Positions 25,644-34,155 of a stretch of 48,084 nucleotides of DNA are shown here, one piece after another (the first letter of the stretch is position 1; each line of letters starts with the position of its first letter). Location: NCBI GenBank assembly GCA_946628965.1, contig CAMOXI010000007.1, forward strand, positions 1 to 48,084, in the 5' to 3' direction. This DNA comes from an uncultured Clostridia bacterium (GTDB taxonomy: Bacteria; Bacillota; Clostridia; Oscillospirales; Oscillospiraceae). Below the pieces are notes generated by a model. That model did no database searches and was not told the DNA's origin. It was given only the letters and a program-made list of their open reading frames with translations. The position numbers were made by a program, and so were the translations under genes.

Positions 25644-27182
25644 TTGGAGAGTCCATACGCAATCGAGATGCTTCACATCACGAAACGATTCCCCGGCATC
25701 ATCGCCAACGACGACATCACGCTCCAGCTGAAAAAGGGCGAGATCCACGCCCTGCTGGGTGAAAACGGCGCTGGCAAGTCCACCCTGATGAGTGTTCTCT
25801 TCGGCCTGTATCAGGCGGAGGAAGGCGTCATCAAGAAGGACGGCAAAGAGGTACAGATCAAGGACCCGAACGACGCCAATGCGCTCGGCATCGGCATGGT
25901 GCACCAGCACTTCAAGCTGGTGGAATGCTTCACCGTCCTGGACAACATCATCCTGGGCGTGGAGCCGACAAAGCACGGTTTCCTGCAGAAGCAGGAGGCC
26001 AGGGAAAAGGTCATGGCCCTGTCCGAAAAATACGGGCTGGCCGTCAATCCCGACGCGCTGATCGAGGACATCACCGTCGGCATGCAGCAGCGCACCGAAA
26101 TCCTCAAAATGCTCTACCGCGACAATGAGATCCTGATCTTTGACGAGCCGACCGCCGTGCTGACTCCGCAGGAGATCGACGAGCTCATGCAGATCATGAA
26201 GAATCTGGCCGCCGAGGGCAAATCGATCCTGTTCATCTCCCACAAGCTGGCCGAGATCATGGCCGTGGCCGACCGCTGCACCGTCCTGCGCAAGGGCAAG
26301 TACATCGGCACCGTCAACACCAAGGACGTGACCATGGAAGAGCTCTCCGCCATGATGGTGGGCCGCAACGTCAACTTCCACGTGGAGAAGAAGCCCTCCA
26401 CCCCCGGCGACGTGATCCTGGAGGTCCAGGATATGAGCGTGGCCTCCAAGGTCCACAAGAATGACGCCGTCAAGCACGTGAGCTTCAAGGTGCGCGCGGG
26501 CGAGATCGTCTGCATCGCCGGTATCGACGGCAACGGCCAGACCGAGCTTGTCTACGGTCTGTCCGGTCTGGAGCCGCTCAAGACCGGCAAGCTGCTCTTA
26601 AACGGGCAGGACATGACCCACGCCTCCATCCGCAAGCGCTCCACCTCCGGCATGAGCCATATCCCCGAGGACCGGCACAAGTACGGTCTGGTGCTGGATT
26701 ACCCGCTGGAGTACAACATGATCCTGCAGCGCTACTTCGAGCAGGATTTCACCAGCCGCATCGGCTTCCTGCGCCGCCCGAACATCCGCGAATACGCCGA
26801 CAAGCTCATCGAGCAGTACGACGTGCGCTCCGGCCAGGGCGCCATCACCACCACCCGCGCCATGTCCGGCGGCAACCAGCAGAAGGCCATCATCGCCCGC
26901 GAGATCGACAAGGATCCCGACCTGCTGATCGCCGTGCAGCCCACCCGCGGTCTGGACGTGGGCGCCATCGAGTATATCCACAAGCAGCTGGTCGCCCAGC
27001 GCGACGCGGGCAAGGCCGTCCTGCTGGTCTCCCTGGAGCTGGACGAGGTCATGGACGTGCCCGACCGCATCCTGGTCATGTACGAGGGTGAGATCGTCGG
27101 CGAGCTCGACCCGAAGAAGACCACGCAGGAGGAGCTGGGCCTCTACATGGCCGGCGCCAAGAGAGACGAGGTGAAGGCATGA
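25644..27182 (+). CDS. Nucleoside ABC importer, duplicated ATPase (YufO/NupA-like)
   Basis: 512 aa with two ATPase domains. Domain 1: Walker A GENGAGKST (39-47), signature region ITVGMQQRTEI, Walker B LIFDEPTAVL. Domain 2: degenerate Walker A GIDGNGQTEL without Lys, intact signature MSGGNQQKAIIAREI, Walker B LLIAVQPTRGLD. One degenerate site is normal for this simple-sugar/nucleoside subclass. The start is TTG at 25644 with GGGAGG upstream; an ATG 24 bases later has no ribosome site. Overlaps the next gene by four bases (ATGA). Confidence 0.93.
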   Translation: MESPYAIEMLHITKRFPGIIANDDITLQLKKGEIHALLGENGAGKSTLMSVLFGLYQAEEGVIKKDGKEVQIKDPNDANALGIGMVHQHFKLVECFTVLDNIILGVEPTKHGFLQKQEAREKVMALSEKYGLAVNPDALIEDITVGMQQRTEILKMLYRDNEILIFDEPTAVLTPQEIDELMQIMKNLAAEGKSILFISHKLAEIMAVADRCTVLRKGKYIGTVNTKDVTMEELSAMMVGRNVNFHVEKKPSTPGDVILEVQDMSVASKVHKNDAVKHVSFKVRAGEIVCIAGIDGNGQTELVYGLSGLEPLKTGKLLLNGQDMTHASIRKRSTSGMSHIPEDRHKYGLVLDYPLEYNMILQRYFEQDFTSRIGFLRRPNIREYADKLIEQYDVRSGQGAITTTRAMSGGNQQKAIIAREIDKDPDLLIAVQPTRGLDVGAIEYIHKQLVAQRDAGKAVLLVSLELDEVMDVPDRILVMYEGEIVGELDPKKTTQEELGLYMAGAKRDEVKA

Positions 27183-28315
27183 AGAAATTTCTGAAAAACA
27201 ACGCCGTCCAGTCTCTGATCGCCTCGCTGATCTGTATCATTCTGGGACTTCTGATCGGCTACATCGTCCTGCTGTTCATCAACCCCGCCGGTGCGAGCGA
27301 GGCCATCCTGGCGGTCGTCAAGAACTTCTGGAACTATTCCCGCGCAAATTTGCAGCTGAAGAACTTCGGCAGCACCCTGGTCAAGACCGCTCCCCTGCTG
27401 ATGTGCGCGCTGAGCGTGCTGTTTGCCTACAAGGTGGGCCTGTTCAACATCGGCGCCGCCGGTCAGTACGTGGTCGGCGCCTGCGCGTCCCTGCTCGCCG
27501 CGCTTGCCTGGGGCTGGAGCTGGCTGCCCTGCCTGCTGTTCGCCATGGTCGTCGGTGCGCTGTACGGCGCAATCGTGGGCCTGCTCAAGTCCTTCTGCAA
27601 CGTCAATGAGGTCATTTCCGGCATCATGCTCAACTGGATCGGCCTCTATACCACCAACATGATCCTGGCAAGCGTCAAGGAGTCCACCAGCCCCTATACG
27701 CTGCATCTGAAGAACGCGGCCCCGCAGGCCATGCTGCCGACGCTGGGTCTGGAAGAGCTCTTCAATAACAAGAACGTGACCATCGCCATCCCCCTCGCCG
27801 TGCTGACCGCGGTGATCATCCTGATCATCCTGGACAAGACCCGCCTGGGCTACGAGCTCAAGGCCACCGGCAACAACAAGAACGCCGCCAAATACGCCGG
27901 CATGGCGGAGCGGCGCAACATCATCCTGACCCTGATGATCGCGGGTGCGCTGGCTGCGCTGGGCGGCGCCTTCCTGTACCTGACCGACTTTGAGCAGTGG
28001 TCCGTCACCCAGTCCTCCGTGCCCGGCATGGGCTTCAACGGCATCGCCGCCGCCTTCCTGGGCGGTCTGAACCCCATCGGCACGATCTTCGCCTCCTACT
28101 TCATCCAGCACATCACCGTGGGCGGCGCCTTTGTGGACAAGACCATGTACTCCTCCCAGATCTCGGATCTGATCAGCTCCATCATCATCTACCTCTGCGG
28201 CTTTGTGCTCTTCATCAAGTACGCCATGAATCAGGGCATTGCCCGGAGTGAAGAAAAGCAGAAGCAAAAAGCTGCGGCTCTTGCCGCCGATTCCGGGAAA
28301 GGAGGCGAGAAGTAA
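27179..28315 (+). CDS. Nucleoside ABC importer, permease 1 (YufP-like)
   Basis: 378 aa, about 8-10 hydrophobic segments. GLFNIGAAGQYVVGA and NEVISGIMLNWIGLY, with GYELKATGNNKNAAKYAGM on a cytoplasmic loop, mark the BPD_transp_2 family. Ends in a Lys/Gly tail. Starts inside the ATPase stop (ATGA) and ends in the start of permease 2 (shared base at 28315), so all three are translationally coupled. Confidence 0.92.
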   Translation: MKKFLKNNAVQSLIASLICIILGLLIGYIVLLFINPAGASEAILAVVKNFWNYSRANLQLKNFGSTLVKTAPLLMCALSVLFAYKVGLFNIGAAGQYVVGACASLLAALAWGWSWLPCLLFAMVVGALYGAIVGLLKSFCNVNEVISGIMLNWIGLYTTNMILASVKESTSPYTLHLKNAAPQAMLPTLGLEELFNNKNVTIAIPLAVLTAVIILIILDKTRLGYELKATGNNKNAAKYAGMAERRNIILTLMIAGALAALGGAFLYLTDFEQWSVTQSSVPGMGFNGIAAAFLGGLNPIGTIFASYFIQHITVGGAFVDKTMYSSQISDLISSIIIYLCGFVLFIKYAMNQGIARSEEKQKQKAAALAADSGKGGEK

Positions 28316-29256
28316 TGCTGCTTCTGATCCAGTACACTTTGATCTTCGCCTCGGTGCTGCTGCTCGTCGCGCTTGGCGGCTGCTTCTCCGAGCATTCCGG
28401 CGTCATCAACCTGGGCCTTGAGGGCATCATGGTCATCGGCGCCCTGGGCGGCGCGCTCATGATGCGCTATCTGCCCTCCTCCACCCCCGCCTTCTTCATG
28501 ATCCTGCTGGTGCTGCTTGGCGCCATCGTCTTCGGCGTGGCCTATTCGGCCCTGCTGGGCGTGGCCTGCATCAACTTCAAGGCGGACCAGACCATCGTCG
28601 GCACCGCGCTGAACATGCTGGGCGTGGCCGCGGCCACGGTTCTCGTGAAGGCCATCAACACCGCCGCCAATCCCGACGACGTCTCCTCCGAGATCCAGTA
28701 CGCGGGCGCCAAGAGGGCTTTCCTGGTCAACTTCGGCAGCTTTGAGTTCAACTGGTTTATGCTGATCGCCGTCATCATGCTGGTGATCGCCTATGTGGTG
28801 CTCTACAAGACCCGCTTTGGCCTGCGCCTGATGGCCTGCGGCGAGCATCCGCAGGCGGCCGACTCTGTCGGCATCAACGTCTACAAGATGCGCTGGGCCG
28901 GCGTGCTCATCTCCGGCATGTACGGCGGTCTGGGCGGCATCTGCTACATTCTGGCGGGCGTCAGCCTCTGGAAGTTTGAAAACGGCGTGGCCGGCTTCGG
29001 CTTCCTGGCCCTCGCGGTCATGATCTTCGGCCAGTGGAAGCCTACCCGCATCGCCCTGGCGGCACTGCTCTTCGGCTTCTTCCGTGCTCTCTCCAACGTC
29101 TACTTCGGCTTCCCCTTCCTCATGTCCCTCAATCTGCCGGGCTCTGTGTACAACATGATGCCCTACATCATCTCCCTGGTGGTGCTGGCCTTCACCTCCC
29201 AGAATTCCCGCGCACCCAAGGCGGAAGGCATCCCCTACGACAAGGGTACCCGTTAA
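28315..29256 (+). CDS. Nucleoside ABC importer, permease 2 (YufQ-like)
   Basis: 313 aa, polytopic. GVINLGLEGIMVIGALGGA, FKADQTIVGTALNMLG, RFGLRLMACGEHPQAADSVGINVYKMRWAGVLISG and FGFLALAVMIFGQWKPTRI are the family motifs. Start overlaps the end of permease 1, with GGAGG in the end of that gene. Confidence 0.92.
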   Translation: MLLLIQYTLIFASVLLLVALGGCFSEHSGVINLGLEGIMVIGALGGALMMRYLPSSTPAFFMILLVLLGAIVFGVAYSALLGVACINFKADQTIVGTALNMLGVAAATVLVKAINTAANPDDVSSEIQYAGAKRAFLVNFGSFEFNWFMLIAVIMLVIAYVVLYKTRFGLRLMACGEHPQAADSVGINVYKMRWAGVLISGMYGGLGGICYILAGVSLWKFENGVAGFGFLALAVMIFGQWKPTRIALAALLFGFFRALSNVYFGFPFLMSLNLPGSVYNMMPYIISLVVLAFTSQNSRAPKAEGIPYDKGTR

Positions 29257-29319
29257 CACATGTCTCCGCCGCTGTCGGATGACGGCGGCGGAGAGCACAG
29301 GAATACAAGGAGCATGCAT

Positions 29320-29940
29320 ATGGAATCTGTTGCTTCCTATATGCTGGTCGTTCTGATCGGCTATCTCCTGGGTTCGCTGAATCTGGCGCTGCTGCTGGCC
29401 CGGCTCAAGGGCGTGGACATCCGCGCGGGCGGCTCCGGCAATCCCGGCGCCTCCAACGCGGTGACGCTGATGGGCTGGAAGGCTGGCGCGCTGGTCGCGC
29501 TGCACGACATTGGCAAGGGGATCCTTGCCGTCTGGCTCTGCACGAGGCTTTTCCCCGCGCTGCCCTATTGCGGGGCCGCAGCGGGCGTGGCCTGCGTGCT
29601 GGGGCACATCTTCCCCTTCTATACCAGGTTCCGCGGCGGCAAGGGTTTTGCCACCTACCTTGGCATGACGCTGATGCTCAACTGGAAATTCTTTGTTGCC
29701 CTGCTCGTCGCCATCGCGATCCTGGTGCTCATCACCGACTACATCGTGGTCGGCACCATGACCACCGTCGTCTCCTTCCCCGTCTTCTGTGCGGTCAATC
29801 AGCACTATGTGCTGGCGCTGCTGCTCTGCATCGCGTCTCTGGTCATCATCTACAAGCACCGGGCCAATCTGGTGCGCATCTATCACGGAACCGAGATCAA
29901 AGTGCGCGCGGCCGGGAAAGGAAAATACCGCGTCAAATAA
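29320..29940 (+). CDS. plsY: Acyl-phosphate:glycerol-3-phosphate acyltransferase
   Basis: Membrane acyltransferase of 206 aa that makes lysophosphatidate from acyl-phosphate. LIGYLLGSLNLALLLARLKGVDIRAGGSGNPGASN (motif 1 with G-S-G-N-P-G-A-S-N), GHIFPFYTRFRGGKGFAT (motif 2) and a C-terminal YKHRANLVRIYHGTE (motif 3) are intact. The ATG at 29320 has AAGGAG seven bases upstream; the ATG at 29314 is too close to the site. Position between the importer and psuG is probably chance of operon layout. Confidence 0.94.
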   Translation: MESVASYMLVVLIGYLLGSLNLALLLARLKGVDIRAGGSGNPGASNAVTLMGWKAGALVALHDIGKGILAVWLCTRLFPALPYCGAAAGVACVLGHIFPFYTRFRGGKGFATYLGMTLMLNWKFFVALLVAIAILVLITDYIVVGTMTTVVSFPVFCAVNQHYVLALLLCIASLVIIYKHRANLVRIYHGTEIKVRAAGKGKYRVK

Positions 29941-29942
29941 CG

Positions 29943-29977
29943 AAAAAGCGATGGGCCAGGCAGAAGCCTGGCCCATC
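29943..29977 (-). terminator. Hairpin between plsY and psuG
   Basis: 12-bp perfect stem GATGGGCCAGGC/GCCTGGCCCATC, loop AGAA. The T5 tract is on the minus-strand side only, so it would stop antisense transcripts coming from the psuG side; on the plus strand it lacks a T tract and may only slow polymerase. Confidence 0.6.
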
Positions 29978-29995
29978 CGAATGAAAGGAAACACT

Positions 29996-30907
<912 letters not shown>

Positions 30908-30919
30908 GGGGGAAACAGT

Positions 30920-30960
30920 AAAAAACCAAGCCTGTATCTCAGTGCAGGCTTGGTTTTTTT
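30920..30960. terminator. Bidirectional terminator between psuG and the BlaI-type gene
   Basis: 15-bp perfect stem (30920-30934 with 30945-30959), six A before and seven T after it. Confidence 0.95.
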
Positions 30961-30973
30961 GGTCAGGTTCAGA

Positions 30974-31351
30974 TCAGTGCAGCTTTGCCGCTTTCTCGTC
31001 CAGGATCCCGCGCATCTGATCCAGGATCTCCGGCGTCAGATCGCTGCGATTCAGCAGTGCGGAGAACAGCCGAGGGACTGTCTCCAGGTTGCTCTGGGAA
31101 AAAACGTTCTCCTCATAGTACTCGTCGATGCTGATATTGGGGGCGTACAGGCGGCCCCAGACTTTTCCGCTGCGCGCGAAGCCGTCCTCCCGGATGGCTT
31201 CCTTTTTCAGCAGGCCGTTCAAGAGAATATGGATCGAGTTGTCCTTCCAGCTTTTTCCCTCTGAAAGGCTCAGAATATCGCTCCTGGTCAGGGGGCGCTC
31301 CGCGTTCCAGAGTACGTTCATGATTTCCAATTCGCTTTTGGTAAGCTTCAT
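30974..31351 (-). CDS. BlaI/MecI/CopY-family transcriptional repressor
   Basis: 125 aa. MKLTKSELEIMNVLWNAERPLTRSDIL is the winged-helix N-terminus of the family; the S-W-K-D-N-S-I-H-I-L-L-N-G-L recognition segment follows near residue 36, then a helical dimerisation tail. No BlaR1-type sensor and no beta-lactamase or copper gene is next to it, so the signal is unknown. ATG at 31351 with AGGAGGAG just upstream. Confidence 0.87.
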   Translation of the reverse strand: MKLTKSELEIMNVLWNAERPLTRSDILSLSEGKSWKDNSIHILLNGLLKKEAIREDGFARSGKVWGRLYAPNISIDEYYEENVFSQSNLETVPRLFSALLNRSDLTPEILDQMRGILDEKAAKLH

Positions 31352-31398
31352 GGTCTCCTCCTGCGCAGCAGTTTGCTTTCTCAGCATGCTGCGTTTTC

Positions 31399-31426
31399 AT
31401 TATACATGATATGCCAAAAAAATCAA
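31399..31426 (-). promoter_or_regulatory. Promoter of the BlaI-type gene
   Basis: TTGATT (31426-31421) and TATAAT (31404-31399), spacer 16. No clear TACA-N-TGTA self-operator overlaps it. Confidence 0.65.
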
Positions 31427-31570
31427 CATCCAACGCCAAACATTGGAAAAATTAAGAATTTTACGAATGTTTTGTGAAATTTCGTTTAGTTCTTAACACT
31501 ATGGGGCCGTCCGCCGCCGGACGGGTACACATAGCCCATCGCCTTGACGCATATACTGAAAAACAGTATA

Positions 31571-31778
31571 ATGATTATAGGGTGGCGAAAAGCCAAAAAG
31601 CTTTTCGCCGCGCCGCTTTGCGGCGCAGCAAAACAGCCTTGCTGTATTGCCATATACTCATTGCAATGAACATCGGGCGAATGATTCTACGAATCATTCG
31701 CTGCCAAACGTGTCGTTTGGCAGCGAAATCAATCGAATCTCCGATTGATTTCGCCATCCGATAGTCATTATAATCATC
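31571..31778. repeat. Seven end-to-end hairpins inside an outer inverted repeat
   Basis: Stems in order: 10 bp 31584-31609; 7 bp 31610-31626; 6 bp 31626-31644; 5 bp 31646-31667; 11 bp 31677-31701; 10 bp 31701-31723; 13 bp 31723-31754. Neighbouring hairpins share or abut their end bases. All but the fourth are short-loop, perfect stems of unrelated sequence. An outer inverted repeat (ATGATTATA ... GGGTGGCGAAA at 31571-31590, complementary with a 9-base gap to 31750-31778) encloses the set. This fills most of the 519-base gap between the BlaI-type gene and cls; the rest shows no gene and no clear promoter. Confidence 0.92.
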
Positions 31779-31870
31779 TCGTCAGCCGATTTTGTTTCCT
31801 GCGGAAGCGTTTGGATATGCTGAGAGCATAGCACGTTTTCCATGTTTCGTCAAGATGAAAGGAGGATTCC

Positions 31871-33451
31871 ATGACGCATCCTGCCGACCGGCGCACCGGC
31901 ATCCGTCTGCTGAAGAAAGGACGCCGCGGCCTTTGGCGCGCTGTCTTCAGCCGCACCGGGCTGATCCTGATCCTGCTCATCCTGAATTTTCTGCTGCTCT
32001 TCACGCTCTTTGGCAGTTTGCGCAGCTTTCTTCCACATTATGTGAGTATCTCGGCTCTTTTTTCCGTCGTCATGGCGCTCTACATGCTCAACAGCCGCCA
32101 GGACCCCAGCGCCAAGCTCACCTGGATCATTGTGATCATGGTGCTCCCGGCCTTCGGTGCGCTGTTCTATCTCTACACCCGCAGCGACCTCGGGCACCGC
32201 CTGCTGCGCCGCCGCTTTGCCGAGGTGAGCGAGGCCTCCCGCGACAGCATCGCCCAGGACCCGGAGACCGAGGCGCGCTTCCGCGAGGCTGCGCCGGACG
32301 CCGCGGGGCTTGCGCGCTACGTCAACCGGACCGGGCGCTTCCCGGTCTACGAGCACACCGGCGTGCAGTACTTTCCGCTGGGGGACGAGATGTTCCCCGT
32401 GCTGCTGCAGGAGCTGGAGAAGGCGGAGCGCTTTATCTTCCTGGAATACTTCATCGTGGATGAGGGCCGGATGTGGGGCAGTGTTCTGGAGATCCTGGCC
32501 CGCAAGGCCGCCGAGGGCGTCACGGTGCGCATGATCTACGACGGCACCTGTGAGTTCCTGACCCTGCCGCGGGATTATCCCCAGCGCCTCGCCCGGCTCG
32601 GCATCGAGTGCCGCCCCTTTGCGCCGATCATGCCCTTTCTCTCCACCCATTACAATTACCGCGATCACCGGAAGCTCCTTGTCATCGATGGCAAAGTCGC
32701 CTTCACGGGCGGCGTCAACCTGGCCGACGAGTATATCAACGAGTACAAGCGCTTCGGCCACTGGAAGGACACGGCGATCTGCCTGCGGGGCGGCGCGGCC
32801 CAGAGCTTTACGCTGATGTTTCTGCAAATGTGGCACCTGGGCGGCAAGACCCTCCCCGAGGCGGAGTTTCTGCAGCTGCCCGGGGAAGAGTGCGGCGGGG
32901 AAAACGGCTTCGTCATGCCCTATGCGGACTGCCCGCTGGATGAGGAGCGCGTCGGCGAATGGGTGTATATGGATCTCTTAAACCGCGCAAGGGACTACGT
33001 CTATATCATGACGCCCTACCTGATCCTGGACGGCGAACTGGAGACCGCGCTGAAATTCGCCGCCGAGCGCGGCGTGGACGTGCGCCTGATCCTGCCCGGC
33101 ATCCCGGACAAGAAGCTGGTCTTCGCCCTGGCGAAGACCCACTACGCCGCACTGCTGAAATCCGGCGTGAAGATCTACGAGTACCGCCCCGGCTTCGTGC
33201 ACGCCAAGGTCTTCGTCTGCGATGACCGGGAGGCCGTGGTCGGCACCATCAACCTCGATTACCGCAGCCTGTACCACCATTTTGAGTGCGCCGCCTGGAT
33301 GTGGGACGTCTCCTGTATCCCCGCCATCAAGGCCGACTTTCTGGAGACGCAGAGCTTCTGCCGGGAAGTCAGCGCGGACACGCTGCAGAAAACCAGCTGG
33401 ACCGTCAAGCTCGCCGGCGCCGTGATGAAGGTCATCGCGCCGCTGCTGTAA
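31871..33451 (+). CDS. cls: Cardiolipin synthase (phospholipase D type)
   Basis: 526 aa membrane enzyme that joins two phosphatidylglycerols to cardiolipin and glycerol. Two or three N-terminal transmembrane helices (about residues 27-45, 50-70, 78-98) precede two PLD domains. First HKD: residues YRDHRKLLVIDGKVAFTGG near 270; second: FVHAKVFVCDDREAVVGTINLD near 450, with N and D placed as in the HxK(x)4D motif. AAAGGAGG before the ATG. Terminator follows. Confidence 0.93.
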   Translation: MTHPADRRTGIRLLKKGRRGLWRAVFSRTGLILILLILNFLLLFTLFGSLRSFLPHYVSISALFSVVMALYMLNSRQDPSAKLTWIIVIMVLPAFGALFYLYTRSDLGHRLLRRRFAEVSEASRDSIAQDPETEARFREAAPDAAGLARYVNRTGRFPVYEHTGVQYFPLGDEMFPVLLQELEKAERFIFLEYFIVDEGRMWGSVLEILARKAAEGVTVRMIYDGTCEFLTLPRDYPQRLARLGIECRPFAPIMPFLSTHYNYRDHRKLLVIDGKVAFTGGVNLADEYINEYKRFGHWKDTAICLRGGAAQSFTLMFLQMWHLGGKTLPEAEFLQLPGEECGGENGFVMPYADCPLDEERVGEWVYMDLLNRARDYVYIMTPYLILDGELETALKFAAERGVDVRLILPGIPDKKLVFALAKTHYAALLKSGVKIYEYRPGFVHAKVFVCDDREAVVGTINLDYRSLYHHFECAAWMWDVSCIPAIKADFLETQSFCREVSADTLQKTSWTVKLAGAVMKVIAPLL

Positions 33452-33470
33452 AAATCTGCGCATACGCTTT

Positions 33471-33499
33471 TGCCCCGCCGGATCCGGCGGGGCATTTTT
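33471..33499. terminator. Terminator after cls
   Basis: TGCCCCGCCG/CGGCGGGGCA 10-bp stem, loop GATC, T5. Confidence 0.9.
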
Positions 33500-33512
33500 C
33501 GGGAAACGGGGC

Positions 33513-33560
33513 TTGACAAAAACACATGAGCGTGCTAACATATGAACAGTTGTTCATATG
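33513..33560 (+). promoter_or_regulatory. Promoter and ArsR/SmtB operator of the metal export operon
   Basis: TTGACA (33513-33518) and TAACAT (33536-33541), spacer 17. A perfect palindrome CATATGAACA-GT-TGTTCATATG (33539-33560) overlaps the -10 box and start site. It fits the ArsR/SmtB operator form (ATATGAACA...TGTTCATAT), so the repressor encoded next would block polymerase until metal binds. Confidence 0.93.
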
Positions 33561-33576
33561 AATGGAGGTGCAATTG

Positions 33577-33933
33577 ATGGAGCACAATCACGACGCAATC
33601 CTGGAGAAGGTCCGGCAGGATCTGCCCACGGATGAGCTGCTGAGCGATCTGAGCGATCTGTTCAAGATCTTCGGCGACACCACCCGCTGCAAGATCCTCT
33701 ACGCCCTGTTTGAGTCGGAGATGTGCGTGTGCGCGATCGCGGAGCTGCTGGGCATGACCCAGTCGGCCATCTCCCATCAGCTGCGCATCCTGAAGGATGC
33801 GGACCTGGTCGGCAAGCGGCGGGACGGCAAGACGATCTATTATTTTCTCTCCGACGACCATGTGCGCACCATCATCGCCCAGGGTTTTGAGCATCTGATC
33901 GAAGATTATCTGGAAAAGGAGCAGGAAACATGA
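33577..33933 (+). CDS. ArsR/SmtB-family metal-sensing repressor
   Basis: 118 aa winged-helix repressor. LSDLFKIFGDTTRCKILYALFESEMCVCAIAELLGMTQSAISHQLRILKDADLVGKRRDGKTIYYFLSDDHV is the full HTH and wing. The C-V-C in helix 3 resembles the CVC metal site of CadC/ArsR types, and DDHVRTIIAQGFEHLIED at the C-terminus resembles the alpha-5 zinc site (D-x-H ... H-x-x-E/D), so either or both sites could sense Zn, Cd or Pb. ATG at 33577 with GGAGG eight bases upstream. Overlaps the HMA gene by four bases. Confidence 0.92.
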   Translation: MEHNHDAILEKVRQDLPTDELLSDLSDLFKIFGDTTRCKILYALFESEMCVCAIAELLGMTQSAISHQLRILKDADLVGKRRDGKTIYYFLSDDHVRTIIAQGFEHLIEDYLEKEQET

Positions 33934-34151
33934 AAAAGTCATTCAAGCTGGAGGATCTGGACTGCGCCAACTGCGCCGCCAAAATGGAAGCCGCCATCAA
34001 AAAGCTGCCCGGTGTGGAGAACGCCACCGTCAGCTTCATGACCCAGAAGATGAGCATCGAGGCCGCGGACGAGGTCTTCGACGAGGTCGTGCAGGCCGCC
34101 GTCAAGTGCATCGCCAGGGTGGAGCCCGACTGCCGGGTGATTCTGAAGTAA
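33930..34151 (+). CDS. Stand-alone heavy-metal-associated (HMA) domain protein
   Basis: 73 aa, ferredoxin-like HMA fold. The metal site DCANCAAKME (GMxCxxC equivalent) lies at residues 10-19; KKLPGVENATVSFMTQKMSIE is the usual following segment. Starts in the ArsR stop codon (ATGA) and ends four bases before the ATPase. It likely delivers metal to, or regulates, the ATPase, which itself lacks an N-terminal HMA domain. Confidence 0.92.
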   Translation: MKKSFKLEDLDCANCAAKMEAAIKKLPGVENATVSFMTQKMSIEAADEVFDEVVQAAVKCIARVEPDCRVILK

Positions 34152-34155
34152 AGCT

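Noticed and set aside
31474-31764. Open frame on the plus strand in the multi-hairpin region
   Set aside because: It runs through the hairpins, whose symmetry creates open frames on both strands; no ribosome site.
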